Part shown: positions 17,179 to 24,924 of the stretch, piece after piece | Layout: each line of letters begins with the position of its first letter | Numbering within the stretch: position 1 is the first letter of the stretch | Source of the DNA: Flammeovirgaceae bacterium BBD 1991-12 | Lineage (GTDB): Bacteria; Bacteroidota; Bacteroidia; Cytophagales; Cyclobacteriaceae | Assembly (NCBI GenBank): GCA_001657315.1 | Contig: LYSV01000043.1 | Span: 1 to 64,000, forward strand | Direction: 5' to 3' | DNA: 64,000 bases | Translations under genes and position numbers: made by a program | The notes under the pieces: model-generated | The model's database searches: none | Told to the model about the DNA's origin: nothing | What the model saw: only the letters and a program-made list of their open reading frames with translations

Positions 17179-17487
17179 ATTGAAATATATGAATTAAATA
17201 GGAGTACATGTGTAAAATGCAACTCCCATAAATGACTTCAACCATTTGTTTTCAGACTGAGCCTATCCATTGGCTTTGGCTATGTACACTGGAAATTGGC
17301 AATACCCTCAATTGTTGGGATCAAAAAACCGGATTCACTCATATTTTCAATGGGTACGCAGCCACGAGCCATTACAGAAGAAATGGCAAAGGTTTCTGCT
17401 TTATTTATCCTGATATCTGTACTTTGGAGGTGGATCCGGAAATAAGCCTACCAGACGGGATAGCGTCGGAAATTTACTTTTAAAAAG
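17179..17487. other. Divergent intergenic region
   Basis: Between the minus-strand sigma factor and the plus-strand SnoaL-like gene. It must hold both promoters, but no clear -33/-7 pair could be assigned. An 83-codon plus-strand frame (17232-17483) has no start context or family resemblance, so I do not call it a gene. Confidence 0.4.
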
Positions 17488-17922
17488 ATGAATTTACGGA
17501 TATCCAAAATCGTTAACCCTGTAAAACAAAGTGCAATGAACAGAATGCTGGAAAAGAACAAGAGAAGTGCCGTAGCTTTCTATGACCTGATGTTCAATCA
17601 AAATAAACCACAGGAGGCCATAGAAGAATATGCCGGGGAAGAATATATCCAGCATAATCCACATGTTGAGGATGGCAAGGAAGGATTTGTGAGCTACTTC
17701 CTGAGAATGCAACAGGAATATCCAGACAAAAGGGTGAGGTTTAAAAGAGTAATTGCCGAAGGTAACCTTGTCGTTCTGCACTGCCATCAGATCTGGCCGG
17801 GAGATCAGGAATATGCCGGGATCGATATATTCAGGTTTGATGACTTTGGAAAAATAGTGGAGCATTGGGATGTCCTTCAGGCAATCCCTGATCAATCAAA
17901 ACATAGCAACAGCATGCTTTAG
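17488..17922 (+). CDS. SnoaL-like polyketide cyclase / NTF2-fold protein
   Basis: 144 residues as read from the first ATG; homologous proteins usually begin near Met17 (17536) or Met20, so the first 16-19 residues may not be translated. The rest is a typical small SnoaL-like domain: KNKRSAVAFYDLMFNQNKPQ, then EYIQHNPHVEDGKEGFVSYF, then WPGDQEYAGIDIFRFDDFG and KIVEHWDVLQAIPD, which are the landmarks of the predicted SnoaL-like aldol-condensation-type family. It probably acts in the cytoplasm on a small organic substrate that is unknown. It stands alone, followed by a heptamer satellite. Confidence 0.85.
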   Translation: MNLRISKIVNPVKQSAMNRMLEKNKRSAVAFYDLMFNQNKPQEAIEEYAGEEYIQHNPHVEDGKEGFVSYFLRMQQEYPDKRVRFKRVIAEGNLVVLHCHQIWPGDQEYAGIDIFRFDDFGKIVEHWDVLQAIPDQSKHSNSML

Positions 17923-17955
17923 TGACCCGATAACTCTACTATTCAACCTCCAACT

Positions 17956-18109
17956 TTCTAACTTCCAGCTTCCAGCTTCTAACTTCCAGCTTCCAACTTC
18001 CAGCTTCTAACTTCCAGCTTCTAACTTCCAGCTTCTAACTTCCAGCTTCTAACTTCCAGCTTCTAACTTCCAGCTTCTAACTTCCAGCTTCCAGCTTCCG
18101 ACTTCCAAC
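17956..18109. repeat. Heptamer satellite, 22 units
   Basis: The 154 bases are exactly 22 consecutive 7-mers with no register break. Units are TTCCAGC, TTCTAAC, TTCCAAC and TTCCGAC, mostly alternating as a 14-base TTCTAAC-TTCCAGC higher-order unit. One strand is strongly pyrimidine-biased. The array fills the gap in front of the nitrate operon. Copy number would be expected to vary by slippage. The spacing is too short and the units too regular for a CRISPR. Confidence 0.95.
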
Positions 18110-18168
18110 CCCACACTTTCAAGCAACTGCAAAAGCCCGCCCTTACATCCTTTTTCACAAAGAAACAC

Positions 18169-18180
18169 TGACATTTATCA
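18169..18180. promoter_or_regulatory. Candidate CRP/FNR-type site upstream of napA
   Basis: TGACATTTATCA has the TGA-N6-TCA form of CRP/FNR-family operators, centred about 65 bases before the inferred transcription start of the nitrate operon. Nitrate and nitrite respiration genes are commonly controlled by such regulators, but a single 12-base match can occur by chance. Confidence 0.35.
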
Positions 18181-18203
18181 TGTTTTAGACTGCGAAAAAA
18201 CGA

Positions 18204-18233
18204 TTACGATTATACCGTGGCAAAGTATATTTG
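18204..18233 (+). promoter_or_regulatory. Candidate promoter of nap-nrf operon
   Basis: TATATTTG at 18226-18233 fits the Bacteroidota -7 box TAnnTTTG; a weak -33 element (TTACG, from 18204) lies 19 bases upstream. A start of transcription near 18240 would leave a 13-base leader before the ATG at 18253 and would exclude the GTG at 18217. Confidence 0.45.
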
Positions 18234-18252
18234 TCCAACAATTTTGCTTTCT

Positions 18253-20562
18253 ATGAGCGATAAAGTTCAACAACCCAAGGATAATACCCCTCCCATCAAT
18301 CGACGACATTTCATTAAACTTTCCGGCGGCGCTACTGCAGTCCTTAGCCTGGGCTTTGGTGGCTGGGCGGTGACGGAGATCGTGGCCGGTAAAGACCCTG
18401 CCACAGATTGGCGCAAATCAGTTTGCCGGTATTGCGGTGCAGGTTGTGGTGTTATGCTCGGGATGCGCAATAATGAGGTAGTGCGTATCCGTGGCGATCA
18501 GGAAGCCCATAACAAAGGAGTGATCTGTATAAAGGGCGCCACCCTGGCTCAGTTGAACAAGACCCCTAACCGGTTGACCCGGCCAAAGATCAAACGCGAT
18601 GGAGAATTCGTTGACGCCACATGGGAAGAAGCCATGAGTCTGGTCGCCGAAAAATTCAGCACCTCCATTGCCCAAAATGGCCCTGACAGTGTGGCCTATT
18701 ACGGATCGGGCCAGCTGTATATTGAAGAATCCTATACCGCCAATAAGCTTTTCAAGGCAGGGATAGGGACGAACAATGTAGATGGAAACCCACGGCTTTG
18801 CATGGCCAGCGCCGCAGTAGGGTATACGCAAACCTTTGGCAAGGACGAGCCGCCGGGCTGCTATGAAGATATAGATCATGCCAACCTCTTTTTCCTCATA
18901 GGGGCCAACATGTACGAATGCCACCCTCCCCTTTGGGAGAGGATCATGATCCGTAAAAAGGCGGATCCCAATGTAAAGATCATCGTTGTTGATCCCAGGA
19001 AGACCCCTACGGCCCAACGAGCGGATAAATTCCTTCCGGTAGTACCGGGGTCCGACCTTCTGCTGCTCAATGCCATGGCCTGTGAGATGGTGAATCATAA
19101 CCTTGTGGATCACAGGATGATCGCTGAGCACATCAATTTTTCCAACGGAAAGGAACAGGTCACCTACGAAGAGTATAAACGCTTTCTCCAGGATTATACC
19201 CCTGAAAAAGTAGCTGCCCAGCTGGGCATCACCCCACGCGATATTAAAGAAGTGGCATACGACTTTGCTACTTCAGGTGCCACCATGTCTATGTGGACAA
19301 TGGGTATTAACCAACGCACGCAGGGGGTATTTCTCAACAACTGCCTCAACAGTCTGCACTTACTTACAGGAAATATATGCCGGCCGGGTGCCACCCCGTT
19401 CTCCCTTACCGGTCAGAGCAATGCATGTGGCGGAGTCCGGGATACGGGCTCCCTCGCTCATCTCCTGCCCAATGGCAGACTGGTGGCCAATGCCCGGCAC
19501 CGTGAGGAAATGGAAGAGATATGGAACGTGCCTAAGGAGCGGATCAACCCTAAGCCAGGCTATGACGCCGTGAACCTTTTCCGTGCCATGGGCGAGGAGA
19601 AAGTAAAGGCTGCGCTGATCATGTGCACTAATCCCGCGCAATCCCTGCCCAACCTGGGAGCAGCCATTGAAGCAATGAAAAAGTGCTTTTTGGTAGTAGC
19701 AGAAGTATTTGAAGATACGGAAACGGCTAAACTGGCCGATGTACTCCTGCCCGCTGCTCTATGGATAGAGAAGGAAGGGGTTTACGGACAAAGCGAACGC
19801 CGCTACCAGCTTATTGAGAAAGCATTGGATCCTCCCGGTGAGGCGCGAAGTGACCTGGAGATCGTGGTGGAGCTGGCAGAAAGACTGGGACATGGGGAGC
19901 TGATCCCGGCGAAGACGGCAGAAGCGGTATGGGATGAATACCGAAAGGTGTCAGCCCATAGTGTGTACAATTTCAAAGGCATGACCCGGGAAAGGCTGAA
20001 AAAGGAACGCGGGCTGCTCTGGCCATGTCCTGAGGAGGATCATCCCGGTACCTCCCGGCGATATACCACGGGAGACCCTTTCGTCTCATCTGACAGTGGT
20101 ATGCAGTTTTACGGCAAACCTGATAACCGGGCGGTGGTTTTTTTACGGCCTTATATTCCTTCTGAGGAACAAAAAGACGGGCAGTTCCCACTCTACCTGA
20201 CTACAGGGCGGGTCGTTGAACAATGGCACACCGGAACCATGACAGATAAAATACCTGAACTGACGGAAGGATCCGGGCCCGGCAGGCTGATAATGAACCC
20301 TTATGACGGCTGGAGACTGGGGCTGAAAGACGGAGACCCTATAGAGGTGTCCAGCAAATTCGGTGCATTGAAGGGGAAAGTGGAATTTTCCGAAAATGAA
20401 ACAGTGGGGGTCATCTTTGCGGCTTTCTATGACACCAAATTCCTCATCAACAAAGTAGTGGCAGATCACTATGATCCTGTTTCAAAAGAGCCGGAATACA
20501 AGGTAACTGCCGTGAAGGTGAGAAAACTAAACCCTGAAGAAATAAAACTGGAGCCCTTATGA
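18253..20562 (+). CDS. napA: NapA-like periplasmic nitrate reductase, molybdopterin catalytic subunit
   Basis: 769 residues from ATG 18253; an in-frame GTG at 18217 would sit upstream of the -7 box. A Tat signal (R17-R18-x-F-I-K) sends the folded enzyme across the inner membrane. Cys58, Cys61, Cys65 and Cys92 bind the [4Fe-4S] cluster, with the electron-relay Lys94 next to it. Cys183 in NPRLCMASA is the expected molybdenum ligand, as in NapA. GINQRTQGVFLNN, HLLTGNICRPGATPFSLTGQ and WIEKEGVYGQSERR are NapA/NasA-type bis-MGD binding segments. It should reduce nitrate to nitrite. It is somewhat shorter than proteobacterial NapA and no NapB or NapD gene is nearby. The adjacent tetraheme cytochrome overlaps its stop by 4 bases and is the likely electron donor. 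A different oxyanion substrate cannot be excluded. Confidence 0.85.
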   Translation: MSDKVQQPKDNTPPINRRHFIKLSGGATAVLSLGFGGWAVTEIVAGKDPATDWRKSVCRYCGAGCGVMLGMRNNEVVRIRGDQEAHNKGVICIKGATLAQLNKTPNRLTRPKIKRDGEFVDATWEEAMSLVAEKFSTSIAQNGPDSVAYYGSGQLYIEESYTANKLFKAGIGTNNVDGNPRLCMASAAVGYTQTFGKDEPPGCYEDIDHANLFFLIGANMYECHPPLWERIMIRKKADPNVKIIVVDPRKTPTAQRADKFLPVVPGSDLLLLNAMACEMVNHNLVDHRMIAEHINFSNGKEQVTYEEYKRFLQDYTPEKVAAQLGITPRDIKEVAYDFATSGATMSMWTMGINQRTQGVFLNNCLNSLHLLTGNICRPGATPFSLTGQSNACGGVRDTGSLAHLLPNGRLVANARHREEMEEIWNVPKERINPKPGYDAVNLFRAMGEEKVKAALIMCTNPAQSLPNLGAAIEAMKKCFLVVAEVFEDTETAKLADVLLPAALWIEKEGVYGQSERRYQLIEKALDPPGEARSDLEIVVELAERLGHGELIPAKTAEAVWDEYRKVSAHSVYNFKGMTRERLKKERGLLWPCPEEDHPGTSRRYTTGDPFVSSDSGMQFYGKPDNRAVVFLRPYIPSEEQKDGQFPLYLTTGRVVEQWHTGTMTDKIPELTEGSGPGRLIMNPYDGWRLGLKDGDPIEVSSKFGALKGKVEFSENETVGVIFAAFYDTKFLINKVVADHYDPVSKEPEYKVTAVKVRKLNPEEIKLEPL

Positions 20563-21263
20563 TCGCATCCAAAGTCGAACTGGTCCAATTGCTGGGAATA
20601 ATCCTGTTCCTGGCGCAATTCATTCTGTTGTTCTGGCTTTTCAAAAAGGGCAAGACATTACAACCAAATGTAAAAAGAGCAGCATTTGTTGCCCTGATCA
20701 TCTGTCCTGTCCTGTTGGGGCTGCTGGGTAATTTCTACATTTTTGACCACAGCAAAACCGTTGAGTCCTGCTCCAGCTGCCATGTTATGAAACCCATGGT
20801 GAATGATATGCTGGACCCTGAGAGCATGACCCTTGCCGCCAGGCATTTTAAGAACAACTGGATCGCTGACAATGAATGTTACAGCTGCCATACCGACTAT
20901 GGTCTCAATGGCACTTTTAAGGCTAAAATGGATGGGTATCGGCACCTTATGCGATACATCACCTCCACCTACGATGAGCCCATAGCCGCCCGCGATGCAT
21001 TTAACAATGCCAATTGCAACTCCTGCCATTCCGGCACGGAAAGCTTTGAAGCGGTAGACGTGCATCAACCACTCCTTACCAACTTTTCCACCAATGAGGT
21101 AAGCTGTCTGAACTGTCATGGCCGGGCTCATCCCACACGATTACAACGCACCCCCGGAAGTGACGATTACGAAAAGCTGATGACCGATAAGCCCGCAAAT
21201 GAGCAGCTCAAGGCTTACCTTTTAAACATTGCTCCATCCTCCCCGACAACACCATCGCCATGA
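20559..21263 (+). CDS. Membrane-anchored tetraheme cytochrome c (NapC/NirT-like electron donor)
   Basis: 234 residues. Two N-terminal membrane helices (residues ~8-28 and ~42-62) are followed by a periplasmic part with four CxxCH haem sites: CSSCH, CYSCH, CNSCH and CLNCH. That matches quinol-oxidising cytochromes of the NapC/NirT or cytochrome c3 group. The start overlaps the napA stop by 4 bases (ATGA type), implying tight coupling, so it probably passes electrons from menaquinol to the NapA-like enzyme and stands in for NapB and NapC. The extra first helix distinguishes it from plain single-helix NapC. Confidence 0.87.
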   Translation: MIASKVELVQLLGIILFLAQFILLFWLFKKGKTLQPNVKRAAFVALIICPVLLGLLGNFYIFDHSKTVESCSSCHVMKPMVNDMLDPESMTLAARHFKNNWIADNECYSCHTDYGLNGTFKAKMDGYRHLMRYITSTYDEPIAARDAFNNANCNSCHSGTESFEAVDVHQPLLTNFSTNEVSCLNCHGRAHPTRLQRTPGSDDYEKLMTDKPANEQLKAYLLNIAPSSPTTPSP

Positions 21264-21448
21264 AAACATTTTTAACAGAAATAATCTTTGTTCTTGCTGG
21301 CAGTATCATTTGTATCCTTTACATCATTTTCCCCACCCCCTACCTGATGGCCGCATTCATCTTTATTGCCCAGCCCCTCTTCCTCTTTGCGATCATAAGC
21401 ACCATATACATGATCGTAATGGATCTCAAACGTAAAAAAGTACTTTAA
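21260..21448 (+). CDS. Small two-helix membrane protein of nitrate operon
   Basis: 62 residues, overlapping the previous gene by 4 bases. It has two hydrophobic helices (residues ~7-24 and ~29-52) and a basic C-terminus (DLKRKKVL). There is no haem motif and I recognise no family. Its position between the tetraheme cytochrome and the beta-barrel gene suggests an accessory subunit in electron transfer or assembly; this is inference from context. Confidence 0.7.
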   Translation: MKTFLTEIIFVLAGSIICILYIIFPTPYLMAAFIFIAQPLFLFAIISTIYMIVMDLKRKKVL

Positions 21449-21459
21449 TCCACTGGTAT

Positions 21460-22767
21460 ATGTTTAATTCACGATCAATTTTCTTCACATTTTTCCTTGT
21501 CCTGGTAGTGGCAGTTCAGGGTCTCGCCCAGGAATTAACCTTAGGAGCGCAGATAAGACCCCGTGGAGAATTCCGCAATGGTTTTAAAACACTCACAGAA
21601 AAGGATCGTGATGCGGCCTTTTTCATTGAGCAGCGCTCCAGGATCTTTGCCGGCTTCCGGACGGACAAATTCCAGGTGAAAATGAATGTACAGGACATAA
21701 GAGTTTGGGGGGCAGTAAATCAGATCCACAAATCCGATCCGAGCTTATTCAATGTATACGAAGCCTGGGGAGAGTACTTTTTTACTCCAAAACTTTCGGT
21801 ACGCCTGGGTCGCATGCCACTGGACTATAACAACGCACGTTTTCTGGGAGATCTCGACTGGGCCGCACAGGGAAGAAGTCATGACCTCGCTCTTTTTATA
21901 TACGAAGATGATTCCGCCCAATGGAAGCTACATGCAGGGAGCGCCTTTAATCAAACCTCCGGTCCGCCAGAACCCACCCGATTGGCCAATACGGTTTACA
22001 CAGGGGTAAACAACTACAAGGCCATGCAGTTCGCATGGTTCCAAAAGAAGTTTTCCGATACGGATCTTTCTCTGCTATTCCAGAACGATGGCCGGCAGGT
22101 AACCACAGCTGAGGATACCACCGTGGCTTTCCGCCAGACTTACGCGGCCATTGCCAATCACAGCGCCGGAGATATCTCAGTCGGGGGAGAATTCTATTAC
22201 CAGGGAGGGAAAAACGCAGCTGATAATGATGTGTCCGCGTTTTTAGCCTCTGCTTATTTTACATGGAAAACCAGCCTCACACCATTGACCATTGGGATGG
22301 ACCACCTTTCAGGTACCTCCGTCTCAGATACGAAGGACAAGTCTTTTGCTCCTTTGTATGGGACAAATCATAAGTTTTACGGATTTATGGATTATTTTTA
22401 TGTAGGGAACTTTCATGGCCAGGCATCTACCAGTTCCGGGCTTAATGATGTGTTTATAAAAACCAACTGGAAGCTGGGTAAAAAGACTAACCTGATCGGT
22501 CACCTGCACTATTTCTCCAGTCCGGTAGATCTGGTCGACCCGGCGGATAGTGATCGGGAGATAGAAAAGTACCTAGGTACGGAGGTTGATTTTGTACTGG
22601 CATGGCGACCTTCAAAGGGCTTCACCGTTAATCTCGGATACTCGCAGATGTTTGCGGGCTCCTCCATGGAGGCTATTAAAGCTACACCGGGAGATCATGC
22701 CACACTAAATAATTGGGCGTGGTTTATGGTGAATTTTGCCCCGGCTGCCTTTAAGCGGCAATTTTAA
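21460..22767 (+). CDS. Alginate-export-type outer-membrane beta-barrel protein
   Basis: 435 residues. A signal peptide ends at VQGLAQ-E, and the body is amphipathic beta strand throughout. QIRPRGEFRNGFKTL, IEQRSRIFAGFRTDKFQVKM, RLGRMPLDYNNARFLG and the run ending in a final aromatic residue (FKRQF) match the alginate-export porin superfamily. In nitrate/nitrite operons of Bacteroidota such barrels are frequent and are thought to let the anion or its product cross the outer membrane. Its presence inside the operon, 11 bases after the small membrane gene, supports that idea, but the transported solute is not demonstrated. Confidence 0.8.
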   Translation: MFNSRSIFFTFFLVLVVAVQGLAQELTLGAQIRPRGEFRNGFKTLTEKDRDAAFFIEQRSRIFAGFRTDKFQVKMNVQDIRVWGAVNQIHKSDPSLFNVYEAWGEYFFTPKLSVRLGRMPLDYNNARFLGDLDWAAQGRSHDLALFIYEDDSAQWKLHAGSAFNQTSGPPEPTRLANTVYTGVNNYKAMQFAWFQKKFSDTDLSLLFQNDGRQVTTAEDTTVAFRQTYAAIANHSAGDISVGGEFYYQGGKNAADNDVSAFLASAYFTWKTSLTPLTIGMDHLSGTSVSDTKDKSFAPLYGTNHKFYGFMDYFYVGNFHGQASTSSGLNDVFIKTNWKLGKKTNLIGHLHYFSSPVDLVDPADSDREIEKYLGTEVDFVLAWRPSKGFTVNLGYSQMFAGSSMEAIKATPGDHATLNNWAWFMVNFAPAAFKRQF

Positions 22768-22797
22768 TAACTGATGTAATGCTAACTATCCAGGAAT

Positions 22798-23403
22798 ATG
22801 CCTTGGCTTAAAAAACTGATCCCTCCCCGAAAGTGGCAGGTGCCTGTGATCATTCTTTGTGGAGCGATCCTGGGGCTCGGGCTTTTCATTCTACGACTTT
22901 CCAACGCCGCTTCCTACCTTGGCGAAGATCCCCGTGCCTGTATCAACTGCCATGTAATGACCCCTCAGTACATCACATGGGATCACAGTTCCCATCGGGA
23001 AGTGGCCACCTGCAATGACTGTCATGTGCCCCAGGACAATACCGCCAATAAATATTATTTCAAAGCCAAGGACGGGCTTTATCATGCCGCCATGTTCACT
23101 TTGGGACTGGAACCCCAGGTCATCAAAATGAAGCCTGCCAGCATACAGGCCGTCCAGAACAACTGTATACGTTGCCACTTTTCACAGGTCACTGACGCAA
23201 AAATGGCCGGGTGGGTAGATAGCCATCTGGGCAGCCGTACGGACCGCACCTGTTGGGAGTGCCATCGTGAAACTCCCCATGGCCGGGTACGTAGTTTGTC
23301 CGCAACAGGATTTCAAATTGAACCGCTACCCGTCCGGCAGCAGCAACAGGTTTTTGTACCGGAATGGCTGGAAAAAGCAATAAAAGATAATTCACAACCC
23401 TAA
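22798..23403 (+). CDS. nrfH: NrfH, tetraheme quinol dehydrogenase of nitrite reductase
   Basis: 201 residues: one N-terminal membrane anchor (residues ~16-34) and four CxxCH haem sites, CINCH, CNDCH, CIRCH and CWECH, at the spacing of NrfH. The motif CINCHVMTPQY next to the first haem is family-typical, the nearby Met being the usual axial ligand of haem 1. NrfH oxidises menaquinol and forms a stable complex with NrfA, whose gene begins 6 bases further on. The operon position makes the assignment secure. Confidence 0.95.
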   Translation: MPWLKKLIPPRKWQVPVIILCGAILGLGLFILRLSNAASYLGEDPRACINCHVMTPQYITWDHSSHREVATCNDCHVPQDNTANKYYFKAKDGLYHAAMFTLGLEPQVIKMKPASIQAVQNNCIRCHFSQVTDAKMAGWVDSHLGSRTDRTCWECHRETPHGRVRSLSATGFQIEPLPVRQQQQVFVPEWLEKAIKDNSQP

Positions 23404-23409
23404 ATACAT

Positions 23410-24924
23410 ATGGCACTTAGCAACAAAACCCGCAACTGGCTCCTGTTTTTCTCCACCATCATCGTGGTTTTTCTATTGGGAATGCTGGCTTCAAGCATCA
23501 TGGATCGCAAGGCCGAGTCCCGTTTTGCCTATCAGCCTCAGGTGAAGGTCCCTGACGGTGAACCAAGAAACCAGGTATGGGGCGAAAATTTTCCCCGTCA
23601 GTACCAGTCCTATCTCCGTACCGCGGATACTTCATTCGTGAGTTATCAGGGAGGCGCTAATTTACGGGACATACTGGAAGAGAATCCACGATTGGTGGTA
23701 TTATTTGCCGGGTATGGCTTTTCAAAGGATTATAATCAGGGAAGAGGACATTACTATGCCATAGAAGACACCCGCAATAGTCTGCGTACGGGCGGTCCGA
23801 CCGGTCCGGGTACGGGCCCGATGCCCAGCACCTGCTGGACCTGTAAAAGCCCCGATGTACCTCGCCTGATGAATGAGATAGGTATCGCTGAATTCTACAA
23901 GGGAAAATGGGCTGACAAGGGACCCGAAGTTGTGAATCCCATAGGATGTGCAGACTGCCATGATGCCAAAACCATGAGCCTGCGGATATCAAGACCGGCA
24001 TTGATCGAGGGGCTGGAGGCCATGGGTAAGGACGTAAACCAGGCCACACACCAGGAAATGCGCTCACTGGTATGCGCACAATGCCATGTGGAATATTATT
24101 TCAATAAAAACCTGCCAGGCAAAGAAGGTGCTGCCTACCTGGTCTTTCCATGGAAAAATGGTCATTCGGCAGAAAATATGGAAAAATATTACGACGACAT
24201 GACGTTTGCCGATTGGACCCATCCTATCAGTAAAACACCCATGCTCAAGGCACAACATCCTGATTATGAAGTGTATATGACCGGAGTTCATGCCAAACGA
24301 GGAGTTTCCTGCGCAGACTGCCATATGCCCTACAGAACAGAAGGAGGGCAGAAATTTACAGACCACCATATCCAGTCACCTTTGAACAATGTAGTCAACT
24401 CCTGCCAGGTGTGCCATCGGGAGGAAACTGAAGACCTTGTGAACGATGTTTATGAGCGTCAGCAAAAATTTAAAAGCAACCTGACCACATTGGAAGAGCT
24501 GTTGGTACGCGCACATGTCGAAGCAGGTAAAGCCTGGGAGCTGGGGGCCTCGGAAGCACAAATGGAACCCGTCTTACAAGGTATTCGTCATGCTCAGTGG
24601 CGATGGGATTACGTGGCCGCCTCCCATGGAAGTTCCTTCCATTCTCCGGTAGAATCCAACCGTGTGGTGGCTACGGGAATCAATACAGCACAGGAAGCAA
24701 GACTTACACTGGCCCGTCTGCTGGCAGAGCTGGGCTGGAACAGGCCGGTCCCCTACCCTGATATCAATACCAAGGAAAAAGCACAGGCTTTTGTTGGGCT
24801 GGACATGGCTAAGCTCGAGAAGGAAAAGGAGGAATTCAAAGAGAATATTATCCCCGGATGGCTGGAAGAGGCCAAAAAGCGTGAGGCGTCATGGCCAGTG
24901 GAAGAGGTCTCGCTTAACCAATGA
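23410..24924 (+). CDS. nrfA: Ammonia-forming cytochrome c nitrite reductase NrfA
   Basis: 504 residues. An N-terminal signal or anchor helix (~10-30) is followed by the catalytic domain. The active-site haem has the special lysine-ligated motif CWTCK; the other four are CADCH, CAQCH, CADCH and CQVCH, giving the canonical five haems. Arg, Tyr and His of the active site are found in the expected blocks (CAQCHVEYYF, GVHAKRGVSCADCH). It reduces nitrite to ammonium with six electrons from NrfH in the periplasm. It overlaps the next gene by 4 bases. Together with the NapA-like enzyme it forms a complete nitrate-to-ammonium route. Confidence 0.97.
   Translation: MALSNKTRNWLLFFSTIIVVFLLGMLASSIMDRKAESRFAYQPQVKVPDGEPRNQVWGENFPRQYQSYLRTADTSFVSYQGGANLRDILEENPRLVVLFAGYGFSKDYNQGRGHYYAIEDTRNSLRTGGPTGPGTGPMPSTCWTCKSPDVPRLMNEIGIAEFYKGKWADKGPEVVNPIGCADCHDAKTMSLRISRPALIEGLEAMGKDVNQATHQEMRSLVCAQCHVEYYFNKNLPGKEGAAYLVFPWKNGHSAENMEKYYDDMTFADWTHPISKTPMLKAQHPDYEVYMTGVHAKRGVSCADCHMPYRTEGGQKFTDHHIQSPLNNVVNSCQVCHREETEDLVNDVYERQQKFKSNLTTLEELLVRAHVEAGKAWELGASEAQMEPVLQGIRHAQWRWDYVAASHGSSFHSPVESNRVVATGINTAQEARLTLARLLAELGWNRPVPYPDINTKEKAQAFVGLDMAKLEKEKEEFKENIIPGWLEEAKKREASWPVEEVSLNQ

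Noticed and set aside
17232-17483. 83-codon plus-strand frame before the SnoaL-like gene
   Set aside because: No recognisable feature and a poor start; treated as intergenic.
17956-18109. CRISPR-like repeat array
   Set aside because: Units are 7 bases in continuous register with no spacers and there are no cas genes.
18217-18252. Upstream GTG start for napA
   Set aside because: It would lie upstream of the inferred -7 box and the Tat signal begins cleanly after the ATG at 18253.
18418-19131. 237-codon minus-strand frame inside napA
   Set aside because: It is antisense to a strongly conserved gene and has no family features.
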